A stretch of 64,000 nucleotides of DNA from WHSW01 sp963749365 (lineage in GTDB: Bacteria; Actinomycetota; Thermoleophilia; Solirubrobacterales; 70-9). The first letter of the stretch is position 1, and each line of letters begins with the position of its first letter. A program made the position numbers and the translations under genes. The notes under the pieces are model-generated. The model saw nothing but the letters and a program-made list of their open reading frames with translations, ran no database searches and had not been told where the DNA came from. This document shows positions 18,025 to 25,577 of the stretch, one piece after another. The DNA lies in the NCBI GenBank assembly GCA_963749365.1, contig CAVVME010000003.1:806001-870000 (forward strand). The letters are read 5' to 3'.

Positions 18025-19227
18025 TCATTCCACCGCCTCCGCGCAGAGGACGACGTTGTGGCCACCGAACCCGAACGAGTTCGAGATCGCGACCAGCGGT
18101 CGGCCGTCGCCATTCAGCGGGCGCGCCTCGCGAGGGACGTAGTCGAGATCGAGGCCCTCGTCGGGGTGCTCGAGGTTGATCGTCGGCGGCGCCACCGCCC
18201 GCTCCAGGGCCAGAACCGTGGCCACCGCCTCGACCGCGCCGGCGGCGCCGAGCAGGTGGCCGATCGACGACTTCAGCGACGAGACCGGGAGCGAGTCGGC
18301 GTGCTCGCCGAACGCGCGCCGCAGCGCCTCGGTCTCGGAGCGGTCGTTGAGCTCGGTCGAGGTGCCATGCGCGTTCACGTAACCGACCTCTCCCGGCTCG
18401 GTCTCCGCGTCTCGAAGCGCCGCGGCGATCGCACGGGCGGCGCCGTCTCCCTCGGGGTCGGGTGCGGTGAGGTGGAAGGCGTCGGCGGTCGCCCCGTAGC
18501 CGGTCAGCCGGCCGAGCACGGTGGCGCCCCGGGCGGTCGCCGATTCGGCGTCCTCGAGCACCATCACCCCGGCGCCCTCGCCCATGACGAAGCCGTCGCG
18601 GTCGCGGTCGAAGGGGCGCGAGATGCCGAGCTTCGAGGTCGCGCCCATCGCCTCGAAGGCGGCGATCCCGAGCGGGGTGACGCCGGCCTCGCTGCCGCCG
18701 ACGACGCAAGCGCGAAGCGCCCCGCGCTCGACCAGCCGCATCCCCTCGCCGATCGCCTGGGCCCCGGCGGCGCAGGCCGAGACGGTGCCGTAGCACTCGC
18801 CGCGCAGGCCGTGGCGCATCGCGATCGCGCCGGCGGCGGCGTTGGGCATCATCTGCGGCACGCAGAGCGGTGACATCGCGCCCGCCCCGCGCTCGAGCAT
18901 GACGCTGTGCTGGTCCTCGATCGTCGCGATGCCCCCCACCCCGGTCCCGATCACGCAGCCGATCTCGACCGTGTCGTAGGGCGGCTCGGTGCCCCAGCCG
19001 GCCTGCTCGATCGCCTCCCCGGCGGCCACCTGCGCGAGCTGGGTGAAGCGGTCGGCGCGGCGCGCCTCGCGGCGGCTCATGTGCTCGGTCGGGTCGAACT
19101 CGCGGCAACGCCCGAGCCCGTCCTCGATCCCCGACTCGCCCGCCACCCAGCGCTCGATCAGCGTCGGCGCCCCGATCCCGAGCGGGCTGACGGCGCCGAG
19201 GCCGGTGATCACGACCGCTCGGGTCAT
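18025..19227 (-). CDS. fabF: beta-ketoacyl-ACP synthase II
   Basis: A 400-aa thiolase-fold condensing enzyme that extends acyl-ACP with malonyl-ACP. The active-site Cys is at about 152 in TVSACAAGAQ, with the two histidines in NAHGTSTELND and SSIGHLLGAAGAV. Length is normal for FabF/KasA. ATG 19227 overlaps the acpP stop (ATGA), so synthesis of carrier and synthase is coupled. Confidence 0.95.
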   Translation of the reverse strand: MTRAVVITGLGAVSPLGIGAPTLIERWVAGESGIEDGLGRCREFDPTEHMSRREARRADRFTQLAQVAAGEAIEQAGWGTEPPYDTVEIGCVIGTGVGGIATIEDQHSVMLERGAGAMSPLCVPQMMPNAAAGAIAMRHGLRGECYGTVSACAAGAQAIGEGMRLVERGALRACVVGGSEAGVTPLGIAAFEAMGATSKLGISRPFDRDRDGFVMGEGAGVMVLEDAESATARGATVLGRLTGYGATADAFHLTAPDPEGDGAARAIAAALRDAETEPGEVGYVNAHGTSTELNDRSETEALRRAFGEHADSLPVSSLKSSIGHLLGAAGAVEAVATVLALERAVAPPTINLEHPDEGLDLDYVPREARPLNGDGRPLVAISNSFGFGGHNVVLCAEAVE

Positions 19228-19472
19228 CCGGCCCTGGTCGCGATCAGCTCGATCACGTCACCGACCGTCTCCAGCCCCTCGAGATCGGCGTCCGAAAGCT
19301 CCACCCCGTATTCGTCCTCGGCGATCTGGGCGAGCTCGACCAGGTCGAGCGAGTCGACCTCGAGGTCCTCGAAGCGCGCCTGCGGCGTCACCTTCTCGCG
19401 CTCCTCGCCGAACTCGACCAGCGCGTCGATCACCCGTTGCTCGATCTGCTCCCGGCTCTGCGTCTCTGCCAT
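19224..19472 (-). CDS. acpP: acyl carrier protein
   Basis: An 82-aa acidic four-helix carrier protein. Ser41 in VDSLDLVEL is the 4'-phosphopantetheine site. I place the start at ATG 19472, with a strong Shine-Dalgarno AAAGGAG 7 nt upstream; the upstream in-frame extension is rejected because it is Arg-rich and overlaps the intergenic site. It carries the growing acyl chain between the FabD, FabG, FabF and FabI enzymes of the same operon. Confidence 0.96.
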   Translation of the reverse strand: MAETQSREQIEQRVIDALVEFGEEREKVTPQARFEDLEVDSLDLVELAQIAEDEYGVELSDADLEGLETVGDVIELIATRAG

Positions 19473-19504
19473 TTCTCGCTCCTTTGGTTGAGGACCCTTG
19501 ACCC

Positions 19505-20245
19505 TTATGCCGCCATGCCCCCGTCGACGCTCAGCGTCGCCCCGGTCACGTACGAAGCGCCCGGCGAGGCGAGGAAGCCGATACATGCTGCGACCTCCTC
19601 CGGGGTCCCGACGCGCCGAGCCGGGATCGCGTCCGCGACCCCGGAGTCGAGCCCCCGGGTCATCTCGGTTTCGATCAAGCCCGGGGCCACCGCGTTCACG
19701 GTAACTCCCCGGCTGGCGACCTCGACCGCGACGGTACGGGTGAAGGCGATCAGCCCCGCCTTCGAGGCGGCGTAGTTGGCCTGGCCGGGGTTGGCGCGCA
19801 GTCCGACCACCGAGGCGACGTTTATCACCCGCCCGAACCGCGCCCGGACCATCGGCAGCACGGCGCGGCGGGTGAGCCGGAACGCGGCGCCCAGGTTGGT
19901 CTCGAGCACTCGGGTCCAGTCGTCGTCGCTGAGCCGCATCGAGAGCCCGTCCGCGGTCACGCCGGCGTTGTTGATCAGCACCGAGACCGGGCCGAGGTCT
20001 TTCTCGACCGCGCCCAGAAGCTCGTCGGCTGCTCCGGCCACGGTCAGGTCGGCTTCGAAGGTCGCCGCCTCACCGCCCGCATCGCGGATCGCAGCCGCGA
20101 CCGTCTCGGCCAGCTCCGGGTCGGTGCGAAAGTGCACCGCGACCGGCCACCCGGCCCGGCCGAGCTCGCTCGCGGCGGCAGCGCCGATCCCGCGCGAGGC
20201 CCCGGTGATCAGCGCGCAGCCCGGGGCGACGGGCTCGCGGGTCAT
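19505..20245 (-). CDS. fabG: 3-oxoacyl-ACP reductase
   Basis: A 246-aa short-chain dehydrogenase with the NADPH motif TGASRGIG (15-22), NNAG near 90, the catalytic Ser in NVASVVG, and YAASKAG holding the Tyr and Lys. The C-terminus GATLSVDGGMAA is typical of FabG. It reduces 3-oxoacyl-ACP to 3-hydroxyacyl-ACP. It lies between fabD (54 bp upstream) and acpP (32 bp downstream). SDR identity is certain; the FabG role rests on the operon. Confidence 0.93.
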   Translation of the reverse strand: MTREPVAPGCALITGASRGIGAAAASELGRAGWPVAVHFRTDPELAETVAAAIRDAGGEAATFEADLTVAGAADELLGAVEKDLGPVSVLINNAGVTADGLSMRLSDDDWTRVLETNLGAAFRLTRRAVLPMVRARFGRVINVASVVGLRANPGQANYAASKAGLIAFTRTVAVEVASRGVTVNAVAPGLIETEMTRGLDSGVADAIPARRVGTPEEVAACIGFLASPGASYVTGATLSVDGGMAA

Positions 20246-20299
20246 CGGCTCGGCTCGCTGCGGGGGGCCACGGCGTCCCGCACGGTAGCGCGACCGGCC

Positions 20300-21163
20300 C
20301 TACGAATCACCGGCCTGCGCGTCGCTGCGCGTCTGGACCTCCGCCTCGGCGAGCGTCCGCCGCGCGAGCCCGGCCAGCACCCTGCCCGGGCCGACGTCGA
20401 GGAATCGGCGCGCGCCGTCGGTCTCGAGGCGCCGCATCACGTCGGCCCAGCGAACCGGGCTGGTCAGCGCCGCGACGAGCAGCTCCCGCGGGTCGTCGCC
20501 AAACGGCTCGGCGCTGACGCAGGAGATCACGGTCGCGCCCGTGGGGCGGAACTCGATCGCCTCGAGCTCGGCTCGGAACGGCTCCGCCGCGGGGCCCATC
20601 GCGACCGAGTGGAAAGCGCCGGCGACCGCGAGCCGCTTCGCCCGCAGGCCGAGCGTGCGCGCCTGCTCCAGCGCGCGGTCGAGCCCGATCACCGGGCCGC
20701 TGAGGACGAACTGGCTCGGCGAGTTCTCGTTCGCGAGCTCGAGCCCGGTGCTCTGGGCGAGCTCGGTCGCCCGCTCGCGCTCGCCGCCGACCGCGACCAT
20801 GCCGCCGGGCTCGCGGGCGCCGGCCTCGTCCATCAGCCGCCCGCGGGCGACGACGGCGCGCAGGCCGTCGCTCTCGGCGAGCGCCCCGGCGGCCGCAAGG
20901 GCGGTGATCTCGCCCAGCGAGTGGCCGGCGCAGAGGCCGGCTCGCGGGCGCCCGAGGCTCTCGAAGCCGGCCAGCGCGGCGCAGTAGATCGCCGGCTGGG
21001 CGAACCTCGTCCCGTCGTCGAGACGGGGGAAAGGGTCCTCCCCGACCAGCTCGGCGACCAGCGCCAGCAGGTCCGGGCGCTGCTCGGCGACCAGCTCGCG
21101 CATCGCAGGCTCGGCGGCGCCCTGGCCCGGGAAGAGCAGCGCGAGCTGACTGGCGGCTGTCAT
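20300..21163 (-). CDS. fabD: malonyl-CoA:ACP transacylase
   Basis: A 287-aa enzyme that loads malonyl groups onto ACP. The nucleophile is Ser82 in GHSLGE, the catalytic His is in GAFHS near 190, and the N-terminus LLFPGQGA is the family hallmark. It is the first gene of the fatty acid operon. ATG 21163 has TAGGTG ending 7 nt upstream, so the transcript may be leaderless. The downstream order is fabG, acpP, fabF, fabI and a cyclic-nucleotide-binding gene. Confidence 0.94.
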   Translation of the reverse strand: MTAASQLALLFPGQGAAEPAMRELVAEQRPDLLALVAELVGEDPFPRLDDGTRFAQPAIYCAALAGFESLGRPRAGLCAGHSLGEITALAAAGALAESDGLRAVVARGRLMDEAGAREPGGMVAVGGERERATELAQSTGLELANENSPSQFVLSGPVIGLDRALEQARTLGLRAKRLAVAGAFHSVAMGPAAEPFRAELEAIEFRPTGATVISCVSAEPFGDDPRELLVAALTSPVRWADVMRRLETDGARRFLDVGPGRVLAGLARRTLAEAEVQTRSDAQAGDS

Positions 21164-21191
21164 CCCCTAACACCTACCGCGACCGGCGGCG

Positions 21192-21261
21192 GAGCGGCGG
21201 ATTGCCGTCGCGCGGGGGATCGACCTCGCATACGAGGGTCGATCCCCCGATCGCAGGCGAT
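21192..21261. repeat. 70-bp dispersed hairpin repeat, copy 1
   Basis: This segment matches 41175-41244 at 65 of 70 positions by eye. Its core (21214-21248) is a near-perfect inverted repeat: a 15-16 nt arm starting GGGGGATCGACC, loop CATA, and the return arm ending GGTCGATCCCCC, with one bulged base. It lies between the FTR1 stop and the fabD start, and could act as a terminator-like or REP-like element. Confidence 0.8.
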
Positions 21262-21273
21262 CCCCCGATCTGC

Positions 21274-23850
21274 TCAGCGCGCGGCGGGGTCGCGCAAGCG
21301 CTCCGAGTCGCGCGCGCTGCCGTTCGAACCGACGGGTCCGCCGCCGTTGGCGTGCGTCGGCTCGGGTTGGCGGCCGGCGGCCTCACCTGCGCCGTTGCCG
21401 TTCGCTGCCGCAGCGCCCACGGGAGCCGGAGCGGGCTCGGGCGCGGCCGCTTCGCCGTCGCGATACTCGGCGATCGCCCGGCGCAGGCGCCGCTTGCGCC
21501 ACCACTCGGCGGCGAAGTAGCTGCCGATCACGAAGACGAAGGCGGCGCCCTGGGCGACCAGCGTCTCGACGGTCGGGAAGACCCCGAGCCAGGTCCCCAT
21601 CCAGAGCGGGAACTCGACCTCGACCGGCGTGATCGGGATCCAGCCGACGCCTTGCATCGTGCGCACCGTGTTGCCGACCAGGACCACGAGCACGAGCGCG
21701 ATCAGGACCCCGGTCACGATCAGCATCCGCTTGTACGGGAGCCGGCGCTCGAGCATGAAGGTCGCGATTCCGACCATGGCCGTAGCGAGCAGGCCGAACC
21801 CCACCCCGGCGACGACGATCCCGGTCCCGGAGCTGAGCTGCAGCGCCTGCAGGAAGAGGACCGTCTCGAAGCCCTCGCGGAGGACGCTGGAGAAGCCGAG
21901 CAGGTAGAGGCCGACGACCGTCACCGCTCCGGCGCCGGCCGCGGCCGCGGTCCCGCCGGACAGCCGCAATCCCCGTTTGCGGTGGCTGGATATCCACTCG
22001 GTCCAGTAGACGCGGTGAAAGAACCAGTTCATGACCAGCATCAGGACCCCGATCGCGACCACCCCGACGACGGCCTCGAGCCGCTCGCCGTACTGCGAGA
22101 GCGAGTCGAGCACGAGCATCGAGACGATGAACAGGAGCACGCTCGCGGGCAGCGCGAGCAGGGCGCCGCGATAGACCGGGCGCCGCAGCCGGCGGTTCGC
22201 ACCGACCATCGAGGCGGTGACCGCGGCGACGATCAGGATCGCCTCCAGCCCTTCGCGGAAGACGATCGTCGCGGCGTTGGTGATCACGGTCGCGTCGCTG
22301 GCGCCGTCGCCGGTCTTCGCCCGCGCCTCGTCCAGGGCCTCGTCGAGCTCGAGCCTGGTCTCGCGGATCTGGCGCAGATCGGCACCCGCGGCGATCATCT
22401 CGGCGAGGCCGTCGACTCCGCGCGCCCCGTACCAGACCATGCCCTCGATCTCGGCGACGAGTTGCGGGTCGAACGCCTTCAGCTTGATCTCGGGGCCAAA
22501 CTCGAACAGCGCGTAGGCGGAGAGACGTGCCTGCTCGGCCTGCTCGTACTCGCCGGCGGAGATCGCCGCCTCCATCTGGTCGAGCGAGATGTCGACCAGG
22601 TCGTAGTCGGCCTCGTCCGTCGACTGCTTCCACTCCTCAGGGAAGACCGCATCGAGCGTGCCCGAGACCTCGCCCTCGAGCGCCTCGACCTGTTCGAGCG
22701 CGGCGACCGAGCGCCCCTCGTTGGCGTCGTTTGCGATCGTCCGCAGGCGCTCGAGGTCACGCTCGACGCTCGCGGCCGCCTCCGGGTCGCGCTCGTCGAG
22801 CTCGCCCTCGAGATCGGTCAACGCCGAGTCCGCGGCGTCGATGAAGGCGAGCATCTCCTGGAGCTCGAACGGGATCGTCACCCGGCCGTCCTCGGTGCCG
22901 TGGTCGTACTCGACCGGGATCAGGTCGACGAAGCGGGTGAGCTGCGCCGCGCGTCGCGCCTGCTCCTCGGCCGTGAACGGCGCCGCGGTGAACCCGTCGA
23001 GCCGTTTCTCGACCGCCTGCGTCGCGGCGGCGAACCGCCCGGGGTCCGCGTCGCCTGCGGCGTCGACGAGATCGACGAAAGCGCGATCGGCTTCCCGCTC
23101 GGCCGGACCGCCGCGCTGCTCGAGGTACTCCTCGGCGAGGATCAGCCAGTAGCCGCGGACCAGGGCGGCGGACTCCGCCAGCGCCGGGCCGAAGCCGCGC
23201 TCCGCCTCGCGTTCGGCCTCGGCGACGTAGTCGCCGAGCCGGGCCTGATAGGCGTCGAGCAGGTCCTTGCGGACTTGCAGCGCTGCCGCGCCGGGCGCGA
23301 TCTCGCCAGCCTCGAGGGCGTCGAGCGCGGCGGTCGCGTCGACGCCCGGGCGCGTGTAGCGGGTCGCCTGGCGGAAGTCGCGGACCAGGATCCAGCGGCG
23401 CGCGGTCGCGACGTCGGACGCCTCCACTGCCTCCAGGGTCGCGGCATAGGCGCCGCGGCGGAGCGCTGCGACCAGCGACCCACGGGCCGCCGCCAGTCCA
23501 GTCTCGTCGCCGCCGGCGAGGGCGGTCGCGGCGCGGGCGAGCGCCGCGCGCGCGTCGGCGGCCGCGCGCGGGTCCGTGCGTTCGAGTTCGCGCTCGAGGC
23601 CGCGCTCGAACGCCTCACGCGCGACGCCGACCGATGCCTCGGGCGCCTGGTCGAGCAGGAGCGCGGTCTGGGCGTCGAAGAGCGAGGCCCGCACCTGCTC
23701 GGCGGCCTTCCAGGGCGCGATCGGTCCGCCGTCGGCGGGCGCGGCCACGGCCGGCGAGGCAACGAGCGCGCAGAGCAGCCCGGAGACGACAGCGAGCGCC
23801 GCGGCCAGGCGGCGCTCGCGTTCCGGTCTCTTGACTCGAGGCGCCGGCAT
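21274..23850 (-). CDS. FTR1-family high-affinity iron permease with large extracytoplasmic N-domain
   Basis: An 858-aa protein. A signal peptide (about 1-36, ALVASPAVAAPADG) leads a roughly 420-residue helical extracytoplasmic region. The FTR1 permease follows (about 510-780), with two REGLE-type motifs, VFREGLEAILIV and VLREGFETVLFL, whose Glu residues carry ferric iron. The last 60 residues are low-complexity Ala/Pro/Gly/Asn. The start is ATG 23850, 4 bp after the EfeO stop; the frame is open upstream but not signal-like. Permease and EfeO together form an Efe-type uptake system. No EfeB peroxidase is in the window. Confidence 0.9.
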   Translation of the reverse strand: MPAPRVKRPERERRLAAALAVVSGLLCALVASPAVAAPADGGPIAPWKAAEQVRASLFDAQTALLLDQAPEASVGVAREAFERGLERELERTDPRAAADARAALARAATALAGGDETGLAAARGSLVAALRRGAYAATLEAVEASDVATARRWILVRDFRQATRYTRPGVDATAALDALEAGEIAPGAAALQVRKDLLDAYQARLGDYVAEAEREAERGFGPALAESAALVRGYWLILAEEYLEQRGGPAEREADRAFVDLVDAAGDADPGRFAAATQAVEKRLDGFTAAPFTAEEQARRAAQLTRFVDLIPVEYDHGTEDGRVTIPFELQEMLAFIDAADSALTDLEGELDERDPEAAASVERDLERLRTIANDANEGRSVAALEQVEALEGEVSGTLDAVFPEEWKQSTDEADYDLVDISLDQMEAAISAGEYEQAEQARLSAYALFEFGPEIKLKAFDPQLVAEIEGMVWYGARGVDGLAEMIAAGADLRQIRETRLELDEALDEARAKTGDGASDATVITNAATIVFREGLEAILIVAAVTASMVGANRRLRRPVYRGALLALPASVLLFIVSMLVLDSLSQYGERLEAVVGVVAIGVLMLVMNWFFHRVYWTEWISSHRKRGLRLSGGTAAAAGAGAVTVVGLYLLGFSSVLREGFETVLFLQALQLSSGTGIVVAGVGFGLLATAMVGIATFMLERRLPYKRMLIVTGVLIALVLVVLVGNTVRTMQGVGWIPITPVEVEFPLWMGTWLGVFPTVETLVAQGAAFVFVIGSYFAAEWWRKRRLRRAIAEYRDGEAAAPEPAPAPVGAAAANGNGAGEAAGRQPEPTHANGGGPVGSNGSARDSERLRDPAAR

Positions 23851-23854
23851 CAGC

Positions 23855-25000
23855 CTATGCCTGGAGCTCGATTCCGAGTCGCTTCGCGGCCTGCGTGACC
23901 TGGCCGGCGATCGCCTCCGCCTGGCGCTGGGCCTCGGACCCGAACGTGTCGGCCTCCTCGGCCGTGTATTCATGCCCGTGCTGCTCGTTGTCGCGCAGCT
24001 TCTCGACGAAAGCGAGCAGCTCGCCGAGCGCGGCCGCCGTCTGCTTTGCCTGCGCCGGCGACTCCTCGGCGATCAGCGGCTCGACCTCGTCATAGGTGAA
24101 CTCGATCCCCTCGAGGATGTCGGCGATGTCGGAGAGCCGGGAGGCGGCGACGAAGCCGAGCTCCTCAGCGTCCTCGCCGGCGATGAAGCGCGAGTTCTTC
24201 CACGCCTCGAAGTACTCACTCATCGTCGGCGTCATCACCGTGATCGCGGTCAGCGCGTCCGACGGGGTCGGCTCGAAGGCCTGGGCGTCGGCGTCGAGGG
24301 ACTTGGCCATCTCGTCGAACTTACGAACCATCGCGACGTAGATGTCGGCGTCGGGGATGCCCTCGCCGAACTCCTCCTTGCCGTCGCCGTCGACGTCCTG
24401 GTCGACGGCCTTGGCGAGGAAGTCGGGGTTGGTGCCGTAGAGCGACGTCTCGGTGACGAAGAACGCGTTGCCGGGCTGCTCGAGGGTCTTGCCGTTCGGC
24501 AGCTCGAGGCTGAACGAGACCGCGTTCTCGGGGTCCGACGAGTCTGCGCCGGCGTCGATGTCAACGTCGTACTGCGCCAGGCGCGGGACCCCGGCGACGA
24601 TCCCCTCCATCTCCTCATAGGCGGGGTTGGCCTTCACGAACGCCTGCTTGGACCGGTCGAGGATCTCGGCGACCTCTTCGCCGTGCTCGGCGATCAGCGC
24701 TTCGTAGTCGAATCCGGTCGACTCGGCGAGCTCGTAGTAGCGCTCGCCGAGGCGCTTCAGCTCAGCCGTATGCGCCGAGAGCTCGGCGCTGTGCTCGGTC
24801 AGGTAGTCCTTGACCGCCGCCAGGTCGACGGCCTGCCCGCCCGGCGCCTCCGCCTGGGTCGAGGTCGTGTCCTCGTCCGAGTCGCCGCAGCCGACGGCTG
24901 TGGTCAGCGCCGCGCCGAGGGCGAGCGCCAGCGCCGCCCGGCCCCCGCCCAGGCGCCGTGCTCGCGCGCTCAATCTCGTCCTCTGCTCCCAACCTGCCAA
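23855..25000 (-). CDS. efeO: EfeO-type iron-binding lipoprotein (imelysin/M75 family)
   Basis: A 381-aa exported protein with a lipoprotein signal (ALGAALTTAVGCGDSD). The imelysin-like region covers about 80-370 and is all-helical, with clusters of Glu/Asp/His including HGHEYTAEEAD. The start is TTG 25000, supported by a strong Shine-Dalgarno AGGAGG about 6 nt upstream. It would bind iron outside the membrane and pass it to the FTR1 permease encoded 4 bp downstream. The first Asp/Glu-rich stretch after the lipobox may be a flexible tether. The iron box upstream fits iron repression. Confidence 0.88.
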   Translation of the reverse strand: MAGWEQRTRLSARARRLGGGRAALALALGAALTTAVGCGDSDEDTTSTQAEAPGGQAVDLAAVKDYLTEHSAELSAHTAELKRLGERYYELAESTGFDYEALIAEHGEEVAEILDRSKQAFVKANPAYEEMEGIVAGVPRLAQYDVDIDAGADSSDPENAVSFSLELPNGKTLEQPGNAFFVTETSLYGTNPDFLAKAVDQDVDGDGKEEFGEGIPDADIYVAMVRKFDEMAKSLDADAQAFEPTPSDALTAITVMTPTMSEYFEAWKNSRFIAGEDAEELGFVAASRLSDIADILEGIEFTYDEVEPLIAEESPAQAKQTAAALGELLAFVEKLRDNEQHGHEYTAEEADTFGSEAQRQAEAIAGQVTQAAKRLGIELQA

Positions 25001-25024
25001 CGCCGCCTCCTTCTGCTCGTGGAG

Positions 25025-25060
25025 ATCCTACTTCGGTATCCCTAATTAGGGCAGCCTAAT
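25025..25060 (-). promoter_or_regulatory. efeO promoter with DtxR/IdeR-like iron box
   Basis: On the minus strand TTAGGCTGCCCTAA (25059-25046) is an inverted repeat (TTAGG, 4-nt spacer, CCTAA) that runs into TTAGGG. It resembles the first 14 positions of the DtxR/IdeR consensus. TAGGAT at 25030-25025 is a good -10, so the box covers the -35 region. This fits repression of the iron uptake genes when iron is plentiful. Confidence 0.6.
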
Positions 25061-25066
25061 GGATGC

Positions 25067-25525
25067 GGGGGTGGCTACCGCGACGTCGACGCAGCAGTCA
25101 GGTTCCTGCGCGCGCAGGGGATCGACCCCGAGCGGATCGGCGGCATCGGGCAGTCGGTGGGCGGCGAGATGATGCTCGAGGCCGCCGCCAGATCCGGCGG
25201 GCTGAAGGCGGTCGTCTCCGAAGGGGCGGGTATCCGCTCAGCGCGCGAGGCCGGCGAGCGGTCCGACGCCGGCCCGCTCCAGAACCTCGGCGTGGCAACG
25301 CAGACCGTCGGGGTCGCGTTGTTCTCGAACGAGTCGGTGCCACCAAACCTGGTCGAGCTGGTCGGCGAGATCGCCCCTCGGCCGGTGCTGCTGATCTACG
25401 CGGTCGACGGCGAGGGTGGCGAGGAACTCAACGAGGAGTACCTCAACGCGGCTCAGGAACCGAAGGAGTTGTGGGCAGTCGATCAAGGCGGGCACCTCGG
25501 CAGCCAGGCCGCAGAGCCGAAGGAT
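25067..25525 (+). pseudogene. alpha/beta hydrolase remnant (5' truncated)
   Basis: About 150 codons of a dienelactone-hydrolase-like protein. DVDAAVRFLRAQGIDPERIG leads into the nucleophile elbow GIGQSVGGE, and a late segment APRPVLLIYAVDGEGGEE ends near GGHLGSQ. The frame is closed by a TAA at 25043, and no usable start exists before the GTG inside the active-site motif, so at least the first half of the gene is missing. Conservation stops near 25525, and the open frame then continues antisense into the next gene. It lies directly behind the efeO iron box. Confidence 0.65.
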
Positions 25526-25577
25526 GGCTGCTCGCGCGCCACCACCAAGGGGTGCCTGTGGCGACCTAAGATCGGAG

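Noticed and set aside
21202..23898. 898-aa plus-strand open frame
   Set aside because: Antisense to the FTR1 gene, which has clear motifs and a signal peptide. The long frame is compositional.
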